In this document: one piece after another, positions 36,225 to 45,162 of the stretch
Layout: every line of letters starts with the position of its first letter
Numbering within the stretch: the first letter of the stretch is position 1
Source of the DNA: Paenibacillus sinensis
GTDB taxonomy: Bacteria; Bacillota; Bacilli; Paenibacillales; Paenibacillaceae
DNA length: 64,000 nt
Reading direction: 5' to 3'
Assembly: GCF_019904155.1 (NCBI RefSeq)
Contig: NZ_JAHCMB010000128.1
Location: 143,188 to 207,187, forward strand
The notes under the pieces: generated by a model
Databases searched by the model: none
What the model saw: only the letters and a program-made list of their open reading frames with translations
What the model was told of the DNA's origin: nothing
Made by a program: the position numbers and the translations under genes

Positions 36225-36560
36225 GTTAAACTGTGAATTGTATAGCGGATAATACGCTGATGAAATGAAGTACGCCGATTACCACCCTTCACCAGAGAAC
36301 GGATTCCCCGGAGATTATTCGCCGGGCGCTGCGAGAATCCGGAAGAATGGCCGGCGGAAAGCTGCTTTCGGAGTGCAGGTGTACAAGCCTGCCGGACGGC
36401 CCCGTTAACGGCCGCAACAAGGCGATCGCCTGCAAGGCGGCGCGCGGTGAGCATCTGATCGGTTCTTATGACTGCAATCAGGTTCCCGGAGCGTCAAGGC
36501 GATAACCAGGGTGGTACCGCGAGATCAATCGTCCCTGAATTCATTCAGGGGCGTTTTTCG
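36225..36560 (+). ncRNA. T-box riboswitch of alaS
   Basis: The conserved T-box AGGGTGGTACCGCG is at 36508-36521; its UGGU would pair with the ACCA end of uncharged tRNA-Ala. It is followed by a terminator, CCCTGAAT (36533-36540) with ATTCAGGG (36543-36550), then a T-run. The 280 nt before it contain the expected stem I region. When uncharged tRNA-Ala binds, the antiterminator forms and alaS is expressed. A GCC triplet near 36271 is a possible specifier, not verified by folding. Confidence 0.93.
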
Positions 36561-36594
36561 TTGTTCATTTTATCGATGGGAGCTGTTAATTGAT

Positions 36595-39225
36595 ATGAAA
36601 GCAAGTGAAATCCGTTCCAAATGGCTGGAGTTCTTCGCCTCCAAAGGCCATAAAATCGAGCCCAGCGCATCGCTCGTTCCCCATAACGATCCCTCCCTTC
36701 TGTGGATCAATGCCGGGATGGCTCCGCTGAAACAGTATTTTGACGGACGCGTGAAGCCGGAAAATCCGCGCATTGCGAATTCGCAGAAGTGTATCCGCAC
36801 GAACGATATCGAGAATGTGGGCAAGACACGCCGCCACCATACGTTTTTTGAAATGCTGGGCAACTTCTCCATCGGCGATTATTTCAAGGAAGAAGCGGTT
36901 ACCTGGGCCTGGGAGTTTCTGACGGGCAAGGAATGGATCGGCTTCGACCCGGAGCGGCTGTCCGTTACGGTCTATCCGGAAGATGAGGAAGCATTCAAGC
37001 TGTGGAATGAAAAAATCGGCATCCCGGCAGAGCGCATCATCAAGCTGGAGGACAATTTCTGGGATATCGGCGAAGGCCCTTGCGGACCTTGTACGGAAAT
37101 CTTCTATGACCGCGGCGAAGCCTATGGCAGCGACATGTCCGATCCGGAAATGTATCCCGGCGGCGAGAACGAGCGTTATCTCGAAGTCTGGAACCTCGTC
37201 TTCTCCCAGTTCAACCATAATAAGGACGGCAGTTACACACCGCTTCCGAACAAGAACATCGATACCGGCGCTGGTCTGGAGCGGTTCTCTTCCATTCTGC
37301 AGGATGTGGATTCGAACTTCGACACCGACCTGTTCCAGCCGATCATTCAGACGACTGCCAAACTGGCCGGCGTAACTTACAAGGAGAACCTGGAGCAGGA
37401 TGTTGCGCTGAAGGTAATCGCCGACCATATCCGGACGGTTACATTCGCGGTTGGCGACGGCGTGCTGCCGTCCAATGAAGGACGCGGCTATATTATCCGC
37501 CGCCTGCTGCGCCGCGCGGTTCGCTACGGCAAGACGCTTGGTCTTGACCGTCCGTTCCTGTACGAGCTGACAACGGTTGTTGGCGATGTCATGGGTGTGT
37601 ACTATCCGACTGTTGTGGAGAACCGCGAGTATATCGCCAAAATTATCCGCACCGAAGAGGAGCGTTTCCACGAGACGCTGTCCGACGGTCTGGCTATTCT
37701 GGGCGAAATCAGCGAACGGGCGAAATCGGAAGGGCTGGATACAATCAGCGGCGCCGATGCGTTCAAGCTGTACGATACCTACGGCTTCCCATTCGATCTG
37801 ACCGAGGATTATGCCGCCGAGCAGGGGCTTAAAGTGGACCGCGAGGGCTTCGACGTATCCATGCAGGAGCAGCGCGACCGCGCGAGAGCGGCCCGCCACG
37901 ACAGCGGCAGCATGAAGGTCCAGGGCGGGGCCCTGTCCGAGCTTACGGTTAAAAGCGAGTTTGTTGGTTATAATGACCTCGTAACCGAATCGAAGATCGC
38001 CGCGATTCTCGTTGGCGATGAAATGGTTGAGGTTGCGGGTGAAGGACAGGAAGCCCAGGTCATCCTGGATTCGACTCCGTTCTATGCCGAGAGCGGCGGC
38101 CAGGTCAGCGACCGCGGCGTGCTGACAGGCGGTTCCGCCGTAGCCAGAGTGAACGGGCTGTTCAAGGCGCCGCGCGGACAGCATGTCCACATCGTAACGG
38201 TGGAAGCCGGAGAGCTTCGGGTTGGCGATACGGTTCGCGCCGAAGTGGATCAGGCGGAGCGCGAGGACATCGTCAAGAACCACACCTCGACGCATCTGCT
38301 GCACAAGGCGCTGAAGGAAGTGCTCGGCGGACATGTCAACCAGGCGGGATCGCTTGTGGAAGGCGCACGCCTGCGCTTTGACTTCTCCCATTTCGGCGCC
38401 ATTACGCCGGAAGAGCTGACAGAGATCGAGCGCAAGGTCAACGAGCAAATCTGGCGTGCACTTGATGTCGTGATCGAGAACAAGCCGATCGATGAAGCCA
38501 GAGCGATGGGCGCTATGGCGCTCTTCGGCGAGAAGTATGGCGACATCGTCCGCGTCGTCCAGGTCGGTGACTACAGCCTGGAGCTGTGCGGCGGCTGCCA
38601 TGTGCGGAACACCGCGCAGATCGGCATCTTCAAGCTGGTGAGCGAGAGCGGCATCGGCTCCGGCGTTCGCCGCATCGAGGCGGTGACCGGACGCTACGCC
38701 TACCAGTTCACGGAAGGCCAGCTTGATGTGCTGAAGCAGGCAGCCGCGCTGCTGAAGTCCTCGCTGCATGATGTGCCGAAGCGCATCGAAGCTCTGGATG
38801 CACGGGTACGCGAGCTTGGCCGCGAGAATGAATCGCTCCAGTCGAAGCTCAGCGCCGCAGCGGCTGCCGAATTGACCAGCAGCGTGAAGACGGTCGGCAG
38901 CGGGGTGCAGGTGCTGACTGCGGCCGTCCAGGCCGGAGGAATGGACGCGCTGCGTTCCATGGCCGACGAGCTCAAGGTGAAGCTCCCGACGGCTGTCATC
39001 GTGCTGGGCGCAGCGGCGGACGACAAGGTGAACTTCGTCGTGGCCGTGCCGCAGGCGCTGGTGAAGCAGGGCTATCACGCCGGCAAGCTGGTGAAGGAAG
39101 TCGCCGCAGTATGCGGAGGCGGCGGCGGCGGCCGTCCGGATATGGCACAGGCTGGCGGCAAGGACGCTTCGAAGCTTGCCGAGGCGCTGGCCAAGGCGGA
39201 AGAGCTTGTAGCAGCGCAGGCTTAA
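36595..39225 (+). CDS. alaS: Alanyl-tRNA synthetase
   Basis: The 876-residue length equals that of known AlaRS. The N-terminal class II catalytic core starts [19 protein letters not shown], with [19 protein letters not shown]. The editing domain has the zinc ligands in [11 protein letters not shown] and CGGCHVRNT, and the C-terminal C-Ala/DHHA1 part ends with the glycine-rich [15 protein letters not shown]. It charges tRNA-Ala and clears Ser/Gly mischarging. ATG 36595 has GGGAG about 12 nt upstream. It heads the conserved Bacillales gene order, though here a MerR-SDR pair has entered between alaS and ireB. Confidence 0.98.
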   Translation: MKASEIRSKWLEFFASKGHKIEPSASLVPHNDPSLLWINAGMAPLKQYFDGRVKPENPRIANSQKCIRTNDIENVGKTRRHHTFFEMLGNFSIGDYFKEEAVTWAWEFLTGKEWIGFDPERLSVTVYPEDEEAFKLWNEKIGIPAERIIKLEDNFWDIGEGPCGPCTEIFYDRGEAYGSDMSDPEMYPGGENERYLEVWNLVFSQFNHNKDGSYTPLPNKNIDTGAGLERFSSILQDVDSNFDTDLFQPIIQTTAKLAGVTYKENLEQDVALKVIADHIRTVTFAVGDGVLPSNEGRGYIIRRLLRRAVRYGKTLGLDRPFLYELTTVVGDVMGVYYPTVVENREYIAKIIRTEEERFHETLSDGLAILGEISERAKSEGLDTISGADAFKLYDTYGFPFDLTEDYAAEQGLKVDREGFDVSMQEQRDRARAARHDSGSMKVQGGALSELTVKSEFVGYNDLVTESKIAAILVGDEMVEVAGEGQEAQVILDSTPFYAESGGQVSDRGVLTGGSAVARVNGLFKAPRGQHVHIVTVEAGELRVGDTVRAEVDQAEREDIVKNHTSTHLLHKALKEVLGGHVNQAGSLVEGARLRFDFSHFGAITPEELTEIERKVNEQIWRALDVVIENKPIDEARAMGAMALFGEKYGDIVRVVQVGDYSLELCGGCHVRNTAQIGIFKLVSESGIGSGVRRIEAVTGRYAYQFTEGQLDVLKQAAALLKSSLHDVPKRIEALDARVRELGRENESLQSKLSAAAAAELTSSVKTVGSGVQVLTAAVQAGGMDALRSMADELKVKLPTAVIVLGAAADDKVNFVVAVPQALVKQGYHAGKLVKEVAAVCGGGGGGRPDMAQAGGKDASKLAEALAKAEELVAAQA

Positions 39226-39309
39226 CAGGCGGAAATTGCCGGTTGTTCTTGTGCACCGGAAAACGGCCCCGAGGATACGGGGCTGAGGGCAGAAGCGCAT
39301 AAAATAAAT

Positions 39310-39363
39310 GGGCAGCGGGATCGTATCGAGAGAGACCTCGAATATCCCGCTGCCCGTCTTTTT
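39310..39363 (+). terminator. alaS terminator
   Basis: GGGCAGCGGGAT (39310-39321) pairs with ATCCCGCTGCCC (39344-39355), followed by GTCTTTTT. The rest of 39364-39583 shows no gene. Confidence 0.9.
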
Positions 39364-39583
39364 CAAGGTAATGGACTAACATTCTGCCTGTAGCAGTACT
39401 ATAAGATAATGGAAAATGGAGCAAGATCTTCTCGTTTGCTTTCAGCTAATTCCAGGCTTCCTTAGCTTCGCCTCCATCCAGGGGCGGAGCTATTTCACCG
39501 GAAACCGGAAGGAGTGAGCGTTTAGGAATGCGGACCGTAAAGCGGATGAATCACAGACAGGTCGCCTAGAAGCTCCACCGTCC

Positions 39584-40573
39584 TTAGGCGGACGGAATGC
39601 GGTCAACACCGGTAAGCTCGGCGGAAAGCGCCCATAGGCGGACCGCCTGCTCGGGATCAATGGCATAAGCTTTGACTCCCGTACGGTTGTTCTCGTCCAC
39701 CGAGATTTCCGCGATATCGCAGTCCTCGCAATAGACGCCGCCCATGCCGTTCAGCTGTGGGGAGGTTGCCACCCATACCTGGGTGGAGGCCCCTTGCTCC
39801 GGTGTCTTGAAGAGAGGATTGACGACTTCACCGGTCTCGTCGAGCCAGCCTCTTTCAATCATTTCCTCCTTCGGCATATGGCGCTGCAGCGGTGTCATAA
39901 TGCCGCCGGGATGCACCGAGAATGCTCTTACGCCGTGCTTCTTCCCGCGCCGGTCAAGCTCGACGGCGAACAGACTGATGGCCGTCTTGGACTGGCCGTA
40001 AGCCAGGAATTTGTGATAGGACTGCGGCTGTGTGAAATGGATGTCGTCCCAGCGAATCGGTGACGAATGGTGCCCAACCGAGGACAAGGCCACGACACGC
40101 GCCCCTTCGCCTGCGGCCAGCGCCGGCCACAGCAGGTTGACCAGTGCGAAATGCCCAAGGTGATTGGTGGCGAACTGGCTCTCCCAGCCTGGGCCGACCC
40201 TGGTCTCGGGATTAGCCATAATGGCTGCGTTCAGGATGGCGATGTCGATGCTTCGGCCTTTATCGAGGAAACGGTCTGCGAATGTGTGAATACTTGCAAG
40301 GTCCGAGAGATCAAGCTCCTCGACCGTGACGCCGCTCAGGCCGGCGAGCGCTTCCTCGGCGAGAGCCGGGCGGCGTGCCGGCACGATCACTTGTGCCCCG
40401 GCGCGGACAAGGGCCCGTGTAGTCTCCAGACCCAGGCCGGAGTAGCCGCCGGTTACGAGGGCCAGACGTCCTGTGAGATCAATGCCGCTCAAGACTTCAT
40501 CCGCGGTGCTGCGGTAACCGAAGCCGGAGCCGAGCTTATGCTGCGGTGTTATTGAACCGTTCTGCTCTTCCAT
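39584..40573 (-). CDS. SDR-family oxidoreductase (retinol-dehydrogenase-like)
   Basis: A 329-residue protein with TGGYSGLGLE (cofactor loop), LNAAIMANPE, and YGQSKTA, the catalytic Tyr-x-x-x-Lys. The size and the C-terminal extension resemble the large SDRs labelled retinol dehydrogenase/oxidoreductase in bacteria, whose substrates are unknown. ATG 40571-40573 (minus) has GAGGAG 9 nt upstream. Its promoter has a 19-bp spacer over a perfect dyad and lies against the end of the MerR gene, so it is almost surely induced by that regulator, probably in response to a toxic aldehyde, ketone or redox agent. Confidence 0.88.
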   Translation of the reverse strand: MEEQNGSITPQHKLGSGFGYRSTADEVLSGIDLTGRLALVTGGYSGLGLETTRALVRAGAQVIVPARRPALAEEALAGLSGVTVEELDLSDLASIHTFADRFLDKGRSIDIAILNAAIMANPETRVGPGWESQFATNHLGHFALVNLLWPALAAGEGARVVALSSVGHHSSPIRWDDIHFTQPQSYHKFLAYGQSKTAISLFAVELDRRGKKHGVRAFSVHPGGIMTPLQRHMPKEEMIERGWLDETGEVVNPLFKTPEQGASTQVWVATSPQLNGMGGVYCEDCDIAEISVDENNRTGVKAYAIDPEQAVRLWALSAELTGVDRIPSA

Positions 40574-40608
40574 GCTGGTTCATCTCCTCTTGGTATGTTG
40601 GAGATTTA

Positions 40609-40639
40609 ACTGTACAACTTAGAGAACACTCTAAGTCAA
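40609..40639 (-). promoter_or_regulatory. MerR-type promoter of the SDR gene
   Basis: On the minus strand, TTGACT (40634-40639), a 19-bp spacer and TACAGT (40609-40614). Within it lies the perfect dyad ACTTAGAG-AACA-CTCTAAGT (40617-40636). A 19-bp spacer filled by a palindrome is the signature of MerR-activated promoters. The -35 box overlaps the stop codon of the regulator gene. Confidence 0.88.
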
Positions 40640-41052
40640 GTGGTTTCCACACTCCAGAGCTGCTGCGCGGTTCCTGCACTGAGATGCTGCTCATAGGTAT
40701 CGACCTTTCGGCTGATCAGTTCGAGACAGTCGTTCAATTGGGCGATTTGTGAGACAGTCCGCTGCTGGTGCTCACGGAGGATGGCAAGCCTCTCCTGTTC
40801 ATTGCCCATTCCCTGGCGGACAAGTTCTGCATACCGCCTGATCTGGGCGATGGGCATTCCGGATGCGCGGAATTTGATGCAGAGGCCGAGCCATTCGACA
40901 TCGGCCTGCTTGTACCGTCGCCGTCCGCCGCCGTCCCGCGATATGCGGGGGGATAGCATTAAGCCTTCCCGCTCGTAAAAGCGCAGGGAATGTGCGCTTA
41001 TGCCGGTGCGCTCCGCGACTTGACTGATGCTGAGTTCCTGCTCGGTTTCCAT
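40636..41052 (-). CDS. MerR-family regulator
   Basis: A 138-residue activator with an N-terminal winged helix (LSISQVAERTGISAHSLRFYEREGLM) and MerR wing RDGGGRRRYKQADVEWL, followed by a long dimerisation helix (LAILREHQQRTVSQIAQLNDCLELI). There is no cysteine cluster at the end, so metal sensing is unlikely; it may sense an organic or redox signal. ATG 41052 (minus) has AAGGAG 11 nt upstream. It directly precedes the SDR gene, whose promoter carries its probable operator. Confidence 0.93.
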   Translation of the reverse strand: METEQELSISQVAERTGISAHSLRFYEREGLMLSPRISRDGGGRRRYKQADVEWLGLCIKFRASGMPIAQIRRYAELVRQGMGNEQERLAILREHQQRTVSQIAQLNDCLELISRKVDTYEQHLSAGTAQQLWSVETT

Positions 41053-41101
41053 GTGTGTTGCCCAACTCCTTTATTCATAGATTTACCTCGCCGTTTCTGA
41101 C

Positions 41102-41129
41102 ATTCTAAGTCTAAACGGTTGTCAGGCAA
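41102..41129 (-). promoter_or_regulatory. Promoter of the MerR gene
   Basis: Minus-strand TTGCCT (41124-41129), 16-bp spacer, TAGAAT (41102-41107). The box overlaps GACTTAGA, a half-site of the operator in front of the SDR gene, suggesting autoregulation. Confidence 0.5.
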
Positions 41130-41477
41130 ATCTACAACTGTCTCTCGCCGGGCCACTTGCGGGGATCGATTGAACCGGCAGTGGTATCTTGACCCGAAGA
41201 AGCAGTTTAATTCGAAGTAGCAGCGGGTAGCGGTCCTGCATTCCGTTAAGCTGGGCTTGGCCGTTTACAATTCACGCCTGTTAAACGTTTGCAATAGCGT
41301 AACTACCAAAAAAATCTATATTTTTGTAGACGAAATGCCAAAAAAAGCGTTATTACATCGGCAAAATTTCCTAGGCGGGGCCTGAATATGTTATGATGGG
41401 AGCAGCAAGCTGGCTACAGCAGCAGCTGATGGCAGGGCTGTCTGCTGGGGGGATTTTGCAGAAGGAAGGTGTCACAG
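41130..41477. other. Intergenic region before ireB
   Basis: No gene is seen. An extended -10 (TGT-TATGAT, -10 at 41392-41397) without a clear -35 probably starts the ireB-ruvX transcript. Confidence 0.45.
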
Positions 41478-41753
41478 ATGGACTCCATGGACAAAACGGT
41501 CAAATTCAATGTGAAGGGCGACGAGAAGGAGGCCTCTCCCCGCGAGATCCTGCTTACCGTGTACGATGCCCTGGTGGAGAAGGAGTATAATCCGATCAAC
41601 CAGATTGTAGGCTATCTTCTTTCCGGTGACCCGGCTTACATTCCTCGCCACAACAATGCGAGAAGTTTGGTCCGGAGGAAAGAACGTGACGAGCTGATTG
41701 AAGAACTGGTCCGGTTCTATCTTGCCAATCAGCCGGCGGAAAGGATCAAATGA
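41478..41753 (+). CDS. ireB: IreB-family regulatory phosphoprotein (UPF0297)
   Basis: The 91-residue product ([15 protein letters not shown]...) is highly conserved in Firmicutes. In Enterococcus IreB is phosphorylated by the Ser/Thr kinase IreK and modulates cephalosporin resistance. Blocks [20 protein letters not shown] and [16 protein letters not shown] are diagnostic. The N-terminal Thr of DKTVKF is a likely phosphosite. ATG 41478 is preceded by GGAAGG. The stop overlaps the ruvX start by 4 nt. Confidence 0.95.
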   Translation: MDSMDKTVKFNVKGDEKEASPREILLTVYDALVEKEYNPINQIVGYLLSGDPAYIPRHNNARSLVRRKERDELIEELVRFYLANQPAERIK

Positions 41754-42172
41754 GGAAGCTGGGACTGGACTACGGCGACCGGCGGATCGGGGCTGCCGTA
41801 AGCGATGCCTTCGGCTGGACAGCCCAGGGACTGAAGACCATTGAACGCCGGCGTGATGGCGGTGAGATCGAGGAAATTCGCCGACTTATCGAAGAGAACG
41901 AAGTGTCCGAGATCGTGGTCGGTCTGCCGAAGAACATGAACGGAACGGTGGGACAGCGGGGCGAGATATGCATCGAATTCGCCAACCAGCTGAGGGAGAC
42001 GCTTAAGATGCCCGTACACCTTTGGGATGAGCGCCTGACGACAGTATCCGCAGAGCGGGTGTTGATCGAGGGCGATGTCAGCCGCAAGAAACGCAAAGGA
42101 ATTGTGGACAAAATGGCCGCGGTTCTGATTCTGCAAAATTTTTTGGATGCTAAGGCTTCCCGAGGGAATTAG
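41750..42172 (+). CDS. ruvX: Putative pre-16S rRNA nuclease / Holliday junction resolvase (RuvX/YqgF)
   Basis: A 140-residue RNase H-like protein. [14 protein letters not shown] gives the first catalytic Asp, [10 protein letters not shown] the second strand block, and [13 protein letters not shown] plus [14 protein letters not shown] the remaining acidic residues. Family members trim 16S rRNA 5' ends, and resolvase activity has been reported. Its ATG overlaps the ireB stop (ATGA). Confidence 0.95.
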   Translation: MRKLGLDYGDRRIGAAVSDAFGWTAQGLKTIERRRDGGEIEEIRRLIEENEVSEIVVGLPKNMNGTVGQRGEICIEFANQLRETLKMPVHLWDERLTTVSAERVLIEGDVSRKKRKGIVDKMAAVLILQNFLDAKASRGN

Positions 42173-42280
42173 TTCTCGCATAAGATGGCACAATATCAGC
42201 GACTGCGCGTTTGTGCCGGCAATTTGGCGAGTATGGTTACAGCGGGATACCTAACAGTAAAAGGTGAGGGGTGCGCACAC

Positions 42281-42589
42281 ATGGCAAACGAACAGATCGG
42301 CATGGAAGAGGAACCGGAAATTATTTATATTCCCGATGAAGAGGGGAACGAAGAGGAATTCGAGGTTATCATGAAATTTGAGGTTGACGGCTCCGATTCC
42401 AAATACATGATGGTGGTTCCGCTTGATTCCGAAGATGAGGAAGCCGACGAAGTATACGCATTCCGTTATGAAGAAGACGGCGACGATCTCCAGTTGTTCA
42501 TGATTGAGGATGACGAGGAGTGGGCGATTGTTGAAGAGACTTTCAACACGCTGGTCGAAGAGCTTGACGGGGGAAGCGGGAATGACTGA
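42281..42589 (+). CDS. DUF1292 protein (YrzB-like)
   Basis: A 102-residue, very acidic protein with IIYIPDEEGNEEEFEVIMKFEVDGSDSKYMMVVPL, the DUF1292 core. The function is unknown; its place after ruvX is conserved in Bacillales. ATG 42281 follows a purine-rich AAAGGTGAGGGG stretch; the upstream open frame lacks a ribosome site. It overlaps the next DUF1292 gene by 8 nt. Confidence 0.9.
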   Translation: MANEQIGMEEEPEIIYIPDEEGNEEEFEVIMKFEVDGSDSKYMMVVPLDSEDEEADEVYAFRYEEDGDDLQLFMIEDDEEWAIVEETFNTLVEELDGGSGND

Positions 42590-42887
42590 GTATTCCGCCG
42601 GCCAGGTCATATGGAGCTCCAGGCTGAAAGAGGCCTACGGCAGCGCCGTGGAACTGGAAGACGAGAACGGCAAAGCTTCCGTATTCGAGATTATCGCCGA
42701 ATTCGAAGTGCAGGGTCAAGGATACGCGGTACTGCGGAATCCTGAAGGGGACGGAGAACCGGAGTTTTTGCGGGTCATCGTACCTGGTGAAGGATTGCCG
42801 GAGCTGGAGAGCATTGACGACGACGACGAATGGGAAGACATCTCGGAACTGTACGATGAGCTGACTTTCCCGGACGACGAAGTATAA
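42582..42887 (+). CDS. Second DUF1292 protein
   Basis: A 101-residue paralogue of the preceding protein: the same beta-rich core (ASVFEIIAEFEVQGQGYAVLRNPEGDGEPEFLRVIVPG) with an acidic tail (IDDDDEWEDISELYDEL). ATG 42582 lies inside the end of the first gene, with GGGGGAAGCGGG upstream, so translation is coupled. Tandem DUF1292 genes suggest a heteromeric pair; role unknown. Confidence 0.88.
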   Translation: MTEYSAGQVIWSSRLKEAYGSAVELEDENGKASVFEIIAEFEVQGQGYAVLRNPEGDGEPEFLRVIVPGEGLPELESIDDDDEWEDISELYDELTFPDDEV

Positions 42888-43057
42888 GCATATAAGCCTC
42901 GCCCCGGAGGCTGTTTCGCATACCGGGGCGGGGCGCATGCAGGGGGGGGCGGAGTATTCCGCGCTCTTTTTGCGCGTAAATGAACAATATGCAAAAATAT
43001 CTATTGAATTTAAGTGGATAGAATTTTATATTTATAGTCGGAAAGCGAGGAAGTGGA

Positions 43058-44107
43058 TTGAAATCCGTCATCCGCAATTCTTTGATTATTCTTCTGCTGC
43101 TGATCGTCGCAGCCGGAGGAGCAATCTGGTATATATGGAACGGCATGAAGCCGGCCGCTACGGGTCCCGCGGTCACCTTCACGGTTGAAAAAGGGATGGG
43201 CAGCTCGGAGATTGCCGATCTTCTGGAGAAGAATGGCCTCATCAAGAATGCCACCCTTTTTAAGGGATATCTGAAGTGGACGAGCGAAGGCTCGAAGTTC
43301 ATGGCTGGTACTTACAGTGCCGCGCCCGGGGCAACCTATGACACCCTGATCGAAAGGCTGAACGCCGGAGATGTGGTGAAGAAGGAGACGGTCGCCTTTA
43401 CCATTCCTGAAGGCTATACGGCCGAGCAGATTGCGGACAGGCTCGCGCAGAGCTGGGGCAAGGATTCGTCGGCTTTTCTGGCATTGATGGATTCCGGCCA
43501 GGACTTGCAGGAGACGCAGCTGCTCGGCATCCCGCAGGAGAATGATCTCAGGCATCGTCTGGAAGGTTATCTGTTCCCCAGCACGTATGAGCTGGTCAAG
43601 GATAGCACGCCGGAGCAGGTCATCGAGAAGATGCTGGAGGAGACGCAGAAGAAGCTGGACAGCATCCCGGATTGGAAGAACAAGCTGAAGGAGCGGGGAC
43701 TGACTCTTCATCAGCTGCTCACTGTCGCTTCATTGGTGGAGCGTGAGGTGGTAGTGGACAACGAGCGGCCGCTTGTGGCAGGAGTTATTTATAACCGGCT
43801 GAAGAAGGAGCAGAAGCTTGAGATCGACGCGACTGTCCAGTATTTGCTGGATAAGCCGAAGGAGCGTCTTCTGTACAAGGATCTTGAGGTGGACAGCCCC
43901 TATAATACGTACCGGAACGCCGGGCTTCCGCCCGGCCCGATCTGCAGCCCGGGACTGCCTTCCATTAAGGCGGCTCTTGAGCCGGAGGCGTCGGATTATT
44001 ATTTCTATGTCACCAAGAAAGACGGCAGCAAGACACACCTGTTCGCCAAGACCTATAAAGAGCATTTGGCCAATATCAAAAAGAGCGAAGCGGAAGCAAA
44101 ACAATGA
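43058..44107 (+). CDS. mltG: Endolytic murein transglycosylase MltG
   Basis: A 349-residue membrane-bound enzyme. An N-terminal helix (IRNSLIILLLLIVAAGGAIWYI) spans the membrane, followed by a LysM-like part and the YceG catalytic domain. The catalytic Glu is in TVASLVEREV, with GVIYNRLKKEQKLEIDATVQYLL and SPYNTYRNAGLPPGPICSPG as further signatures. It cuts nascent glycan strands and sets their length. The TTG start has GAGG 8 nt upstream. In B. subtilis the methyltransferase gene yrrM/trmR comes next; here it is missing. Confidence 0.95.
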   Translation: MKSVIRNSLIILLLLIVAAGGAIWYIWNGMKPAATGPAVTFTVEKGMGSSEIADLLEKNGLIKNATLFKGYLKWTSEGSKFMAGTYSAAPGATYDTLIERLNAGDVVKKETVAFTIPEGYTAEQIADRLAQSWGKDSSAFLALMDSGQDLQETQLLGIPQENDLRHRLEGYLFPSTYELVKDSTPEQVIEKMLEETQKKLDSIPDWKNKLKERGLTLHQLLTVASLVEREVVVDNERPLVAGVIYNRLKKEQKLEIDATVQYLLDKPKERLLYKDLEVDSPYNTYRNAGLPPGPICSPGLPSIKAALEPEASDYYFYVTKKDGSKTHLFAKTYKEHLANIKKSEAEAKQ

Positions 44108-44176
44108 TCCGCGCCCATGCATAACAACACCGCAGGCCGCCCTGATGCGGCCTGCGGCCTGACAGGAGGATTCACC

Positions 44177-45109
44177 ATGACAAGCAAACCGGAGCTGCTG
44201 GCGACGGCCGCTTCCCTTGAGGAAGCGGCCTTGCTGCTGGATGCCGGAGCCGACGCGCTGCTGATCGGCGATGACCGGTTCGGCATGCGGCTTGCCGGCC
44301 ATTTCAGCCTGGAAGATACAGCGAAGGCTGTGGAGCTGGCTCACGCCCGCGGCCGCCAAATCTATACAAGCCTCGCCGGCCTGATGCCGAACGAGCTGCT
44401 GGATGAACTGCCGGGCTATGTGAAGGCCCTTGCGGAGCTGGGAGTAGACGGCGCGGAATTCGGCGATCCTTCGGTTCTGACCGTCGCCCGCAGAGAAGCG
44501 CCGGGACTGAAGCTTCACTGGAACGCCGAAATGACGTCCACCAACTTCGCCACGGCCAACTATTGGGGCCGCAAAGGCGCCTCGCGCGTCTGTCTGGCGC
44601 GCGAACTCAATATGGATGAAATTACGGATATGATTCCGAAGCTGGATGTGGAAGCCCAGGTCCAGGTTCACGGCATGACCAATATTTATCATTCCAAGCG
44701 TAATCTTGTGGAGAGCTATATGAAGCATCAGGACCGGCCGGTGGGGGACGGCAATCTGGGCCGGGAGCGCGGCTTGTTCCTCGTTGAGGCGGAGCGCCCG
44801 GGCGAGAAGTTCCCGATTTATGAAGACGAGAGCGGCACGCATATTATGAGCTCCGACGATATCTGTATCCTGGAGGATCTGCATATTCTGATGGGAGCGG
44901 GCGTGCACAGCTTCAAGGTGGAAGGACTGCTGAAGGCGCCTGCCTATAACGCCTCAGTGGTTAAGGCTTACCGCGCCGCGATTGACGCTTACGCGGCCGA
45001 CCCGGATTCTTATGCGTTCCGTGAAGAATGGCTGGATGACATCCGCCGCCTGCAGGACCCGGAGCGCGAGCTGTCGTTCGGGTTCTTTTACAAAGAACAG
45101 GTCTATTAA
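44177..45109 (+). CDS. U32 peptidase-family protein, small subunit (TrhP1/YrrN-like)
   Basis: A 310-residue TIM-barrel protein of the U32 family without the C-terminal cysteine cluster. ATG 44177 has AGGAGG 7 nt upstream. Blocks: LLLDAGADALLIGDDRFGMRL, LHWNAEMTSTNFATANYWGRKGASRVCLARELN, GVHSFKVEGL. In B. subtilis YrrN and YrrO (TrhP1/2) are needed for prephenate-dependent 5-hydroxyuridine formation at tRNA position 34. It is followed by its partner 53 nt downstream. Confidence 0.88.
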   Translation: MTSKPELLATAASLEEAALLLDAGADALLIGDDRFGMRLAGHFSLEDTAKAVELAHARGRQIYTSLAGLMPNELLDELPGYVKALAELGVDGAEFGDPSVLTVARREAPGLKLHWNAEMTSTNFATANYWGRKGASRVCLARELNMDEITDMIPKLDVEAQVQVHGMTNIYHSKRNLVESYMKHQDRPVGDGNLGRERGLFLVEAERPGEKFPIYEDESGTHIMSSDDICILEDLHILMGAGVHSFKVEGLLKAPAYNASVVKAYRAAIDAYAADPDSYAFREEWLDDIRRLQDPERELSFGFFYKEQVY

Positions 45110-45162
45110 TTTACCCAAGAGAAGCGGCGACGCTTCGTGAAATACAGGAGGGGAGACAAGGT

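Noticed and set aside
36586..39366. 926-codon open frame on the minus strand
   Set aside because: It lies wholly antisense to alaS, a shadow of high-GC codon use; no ribosome site or family motif.
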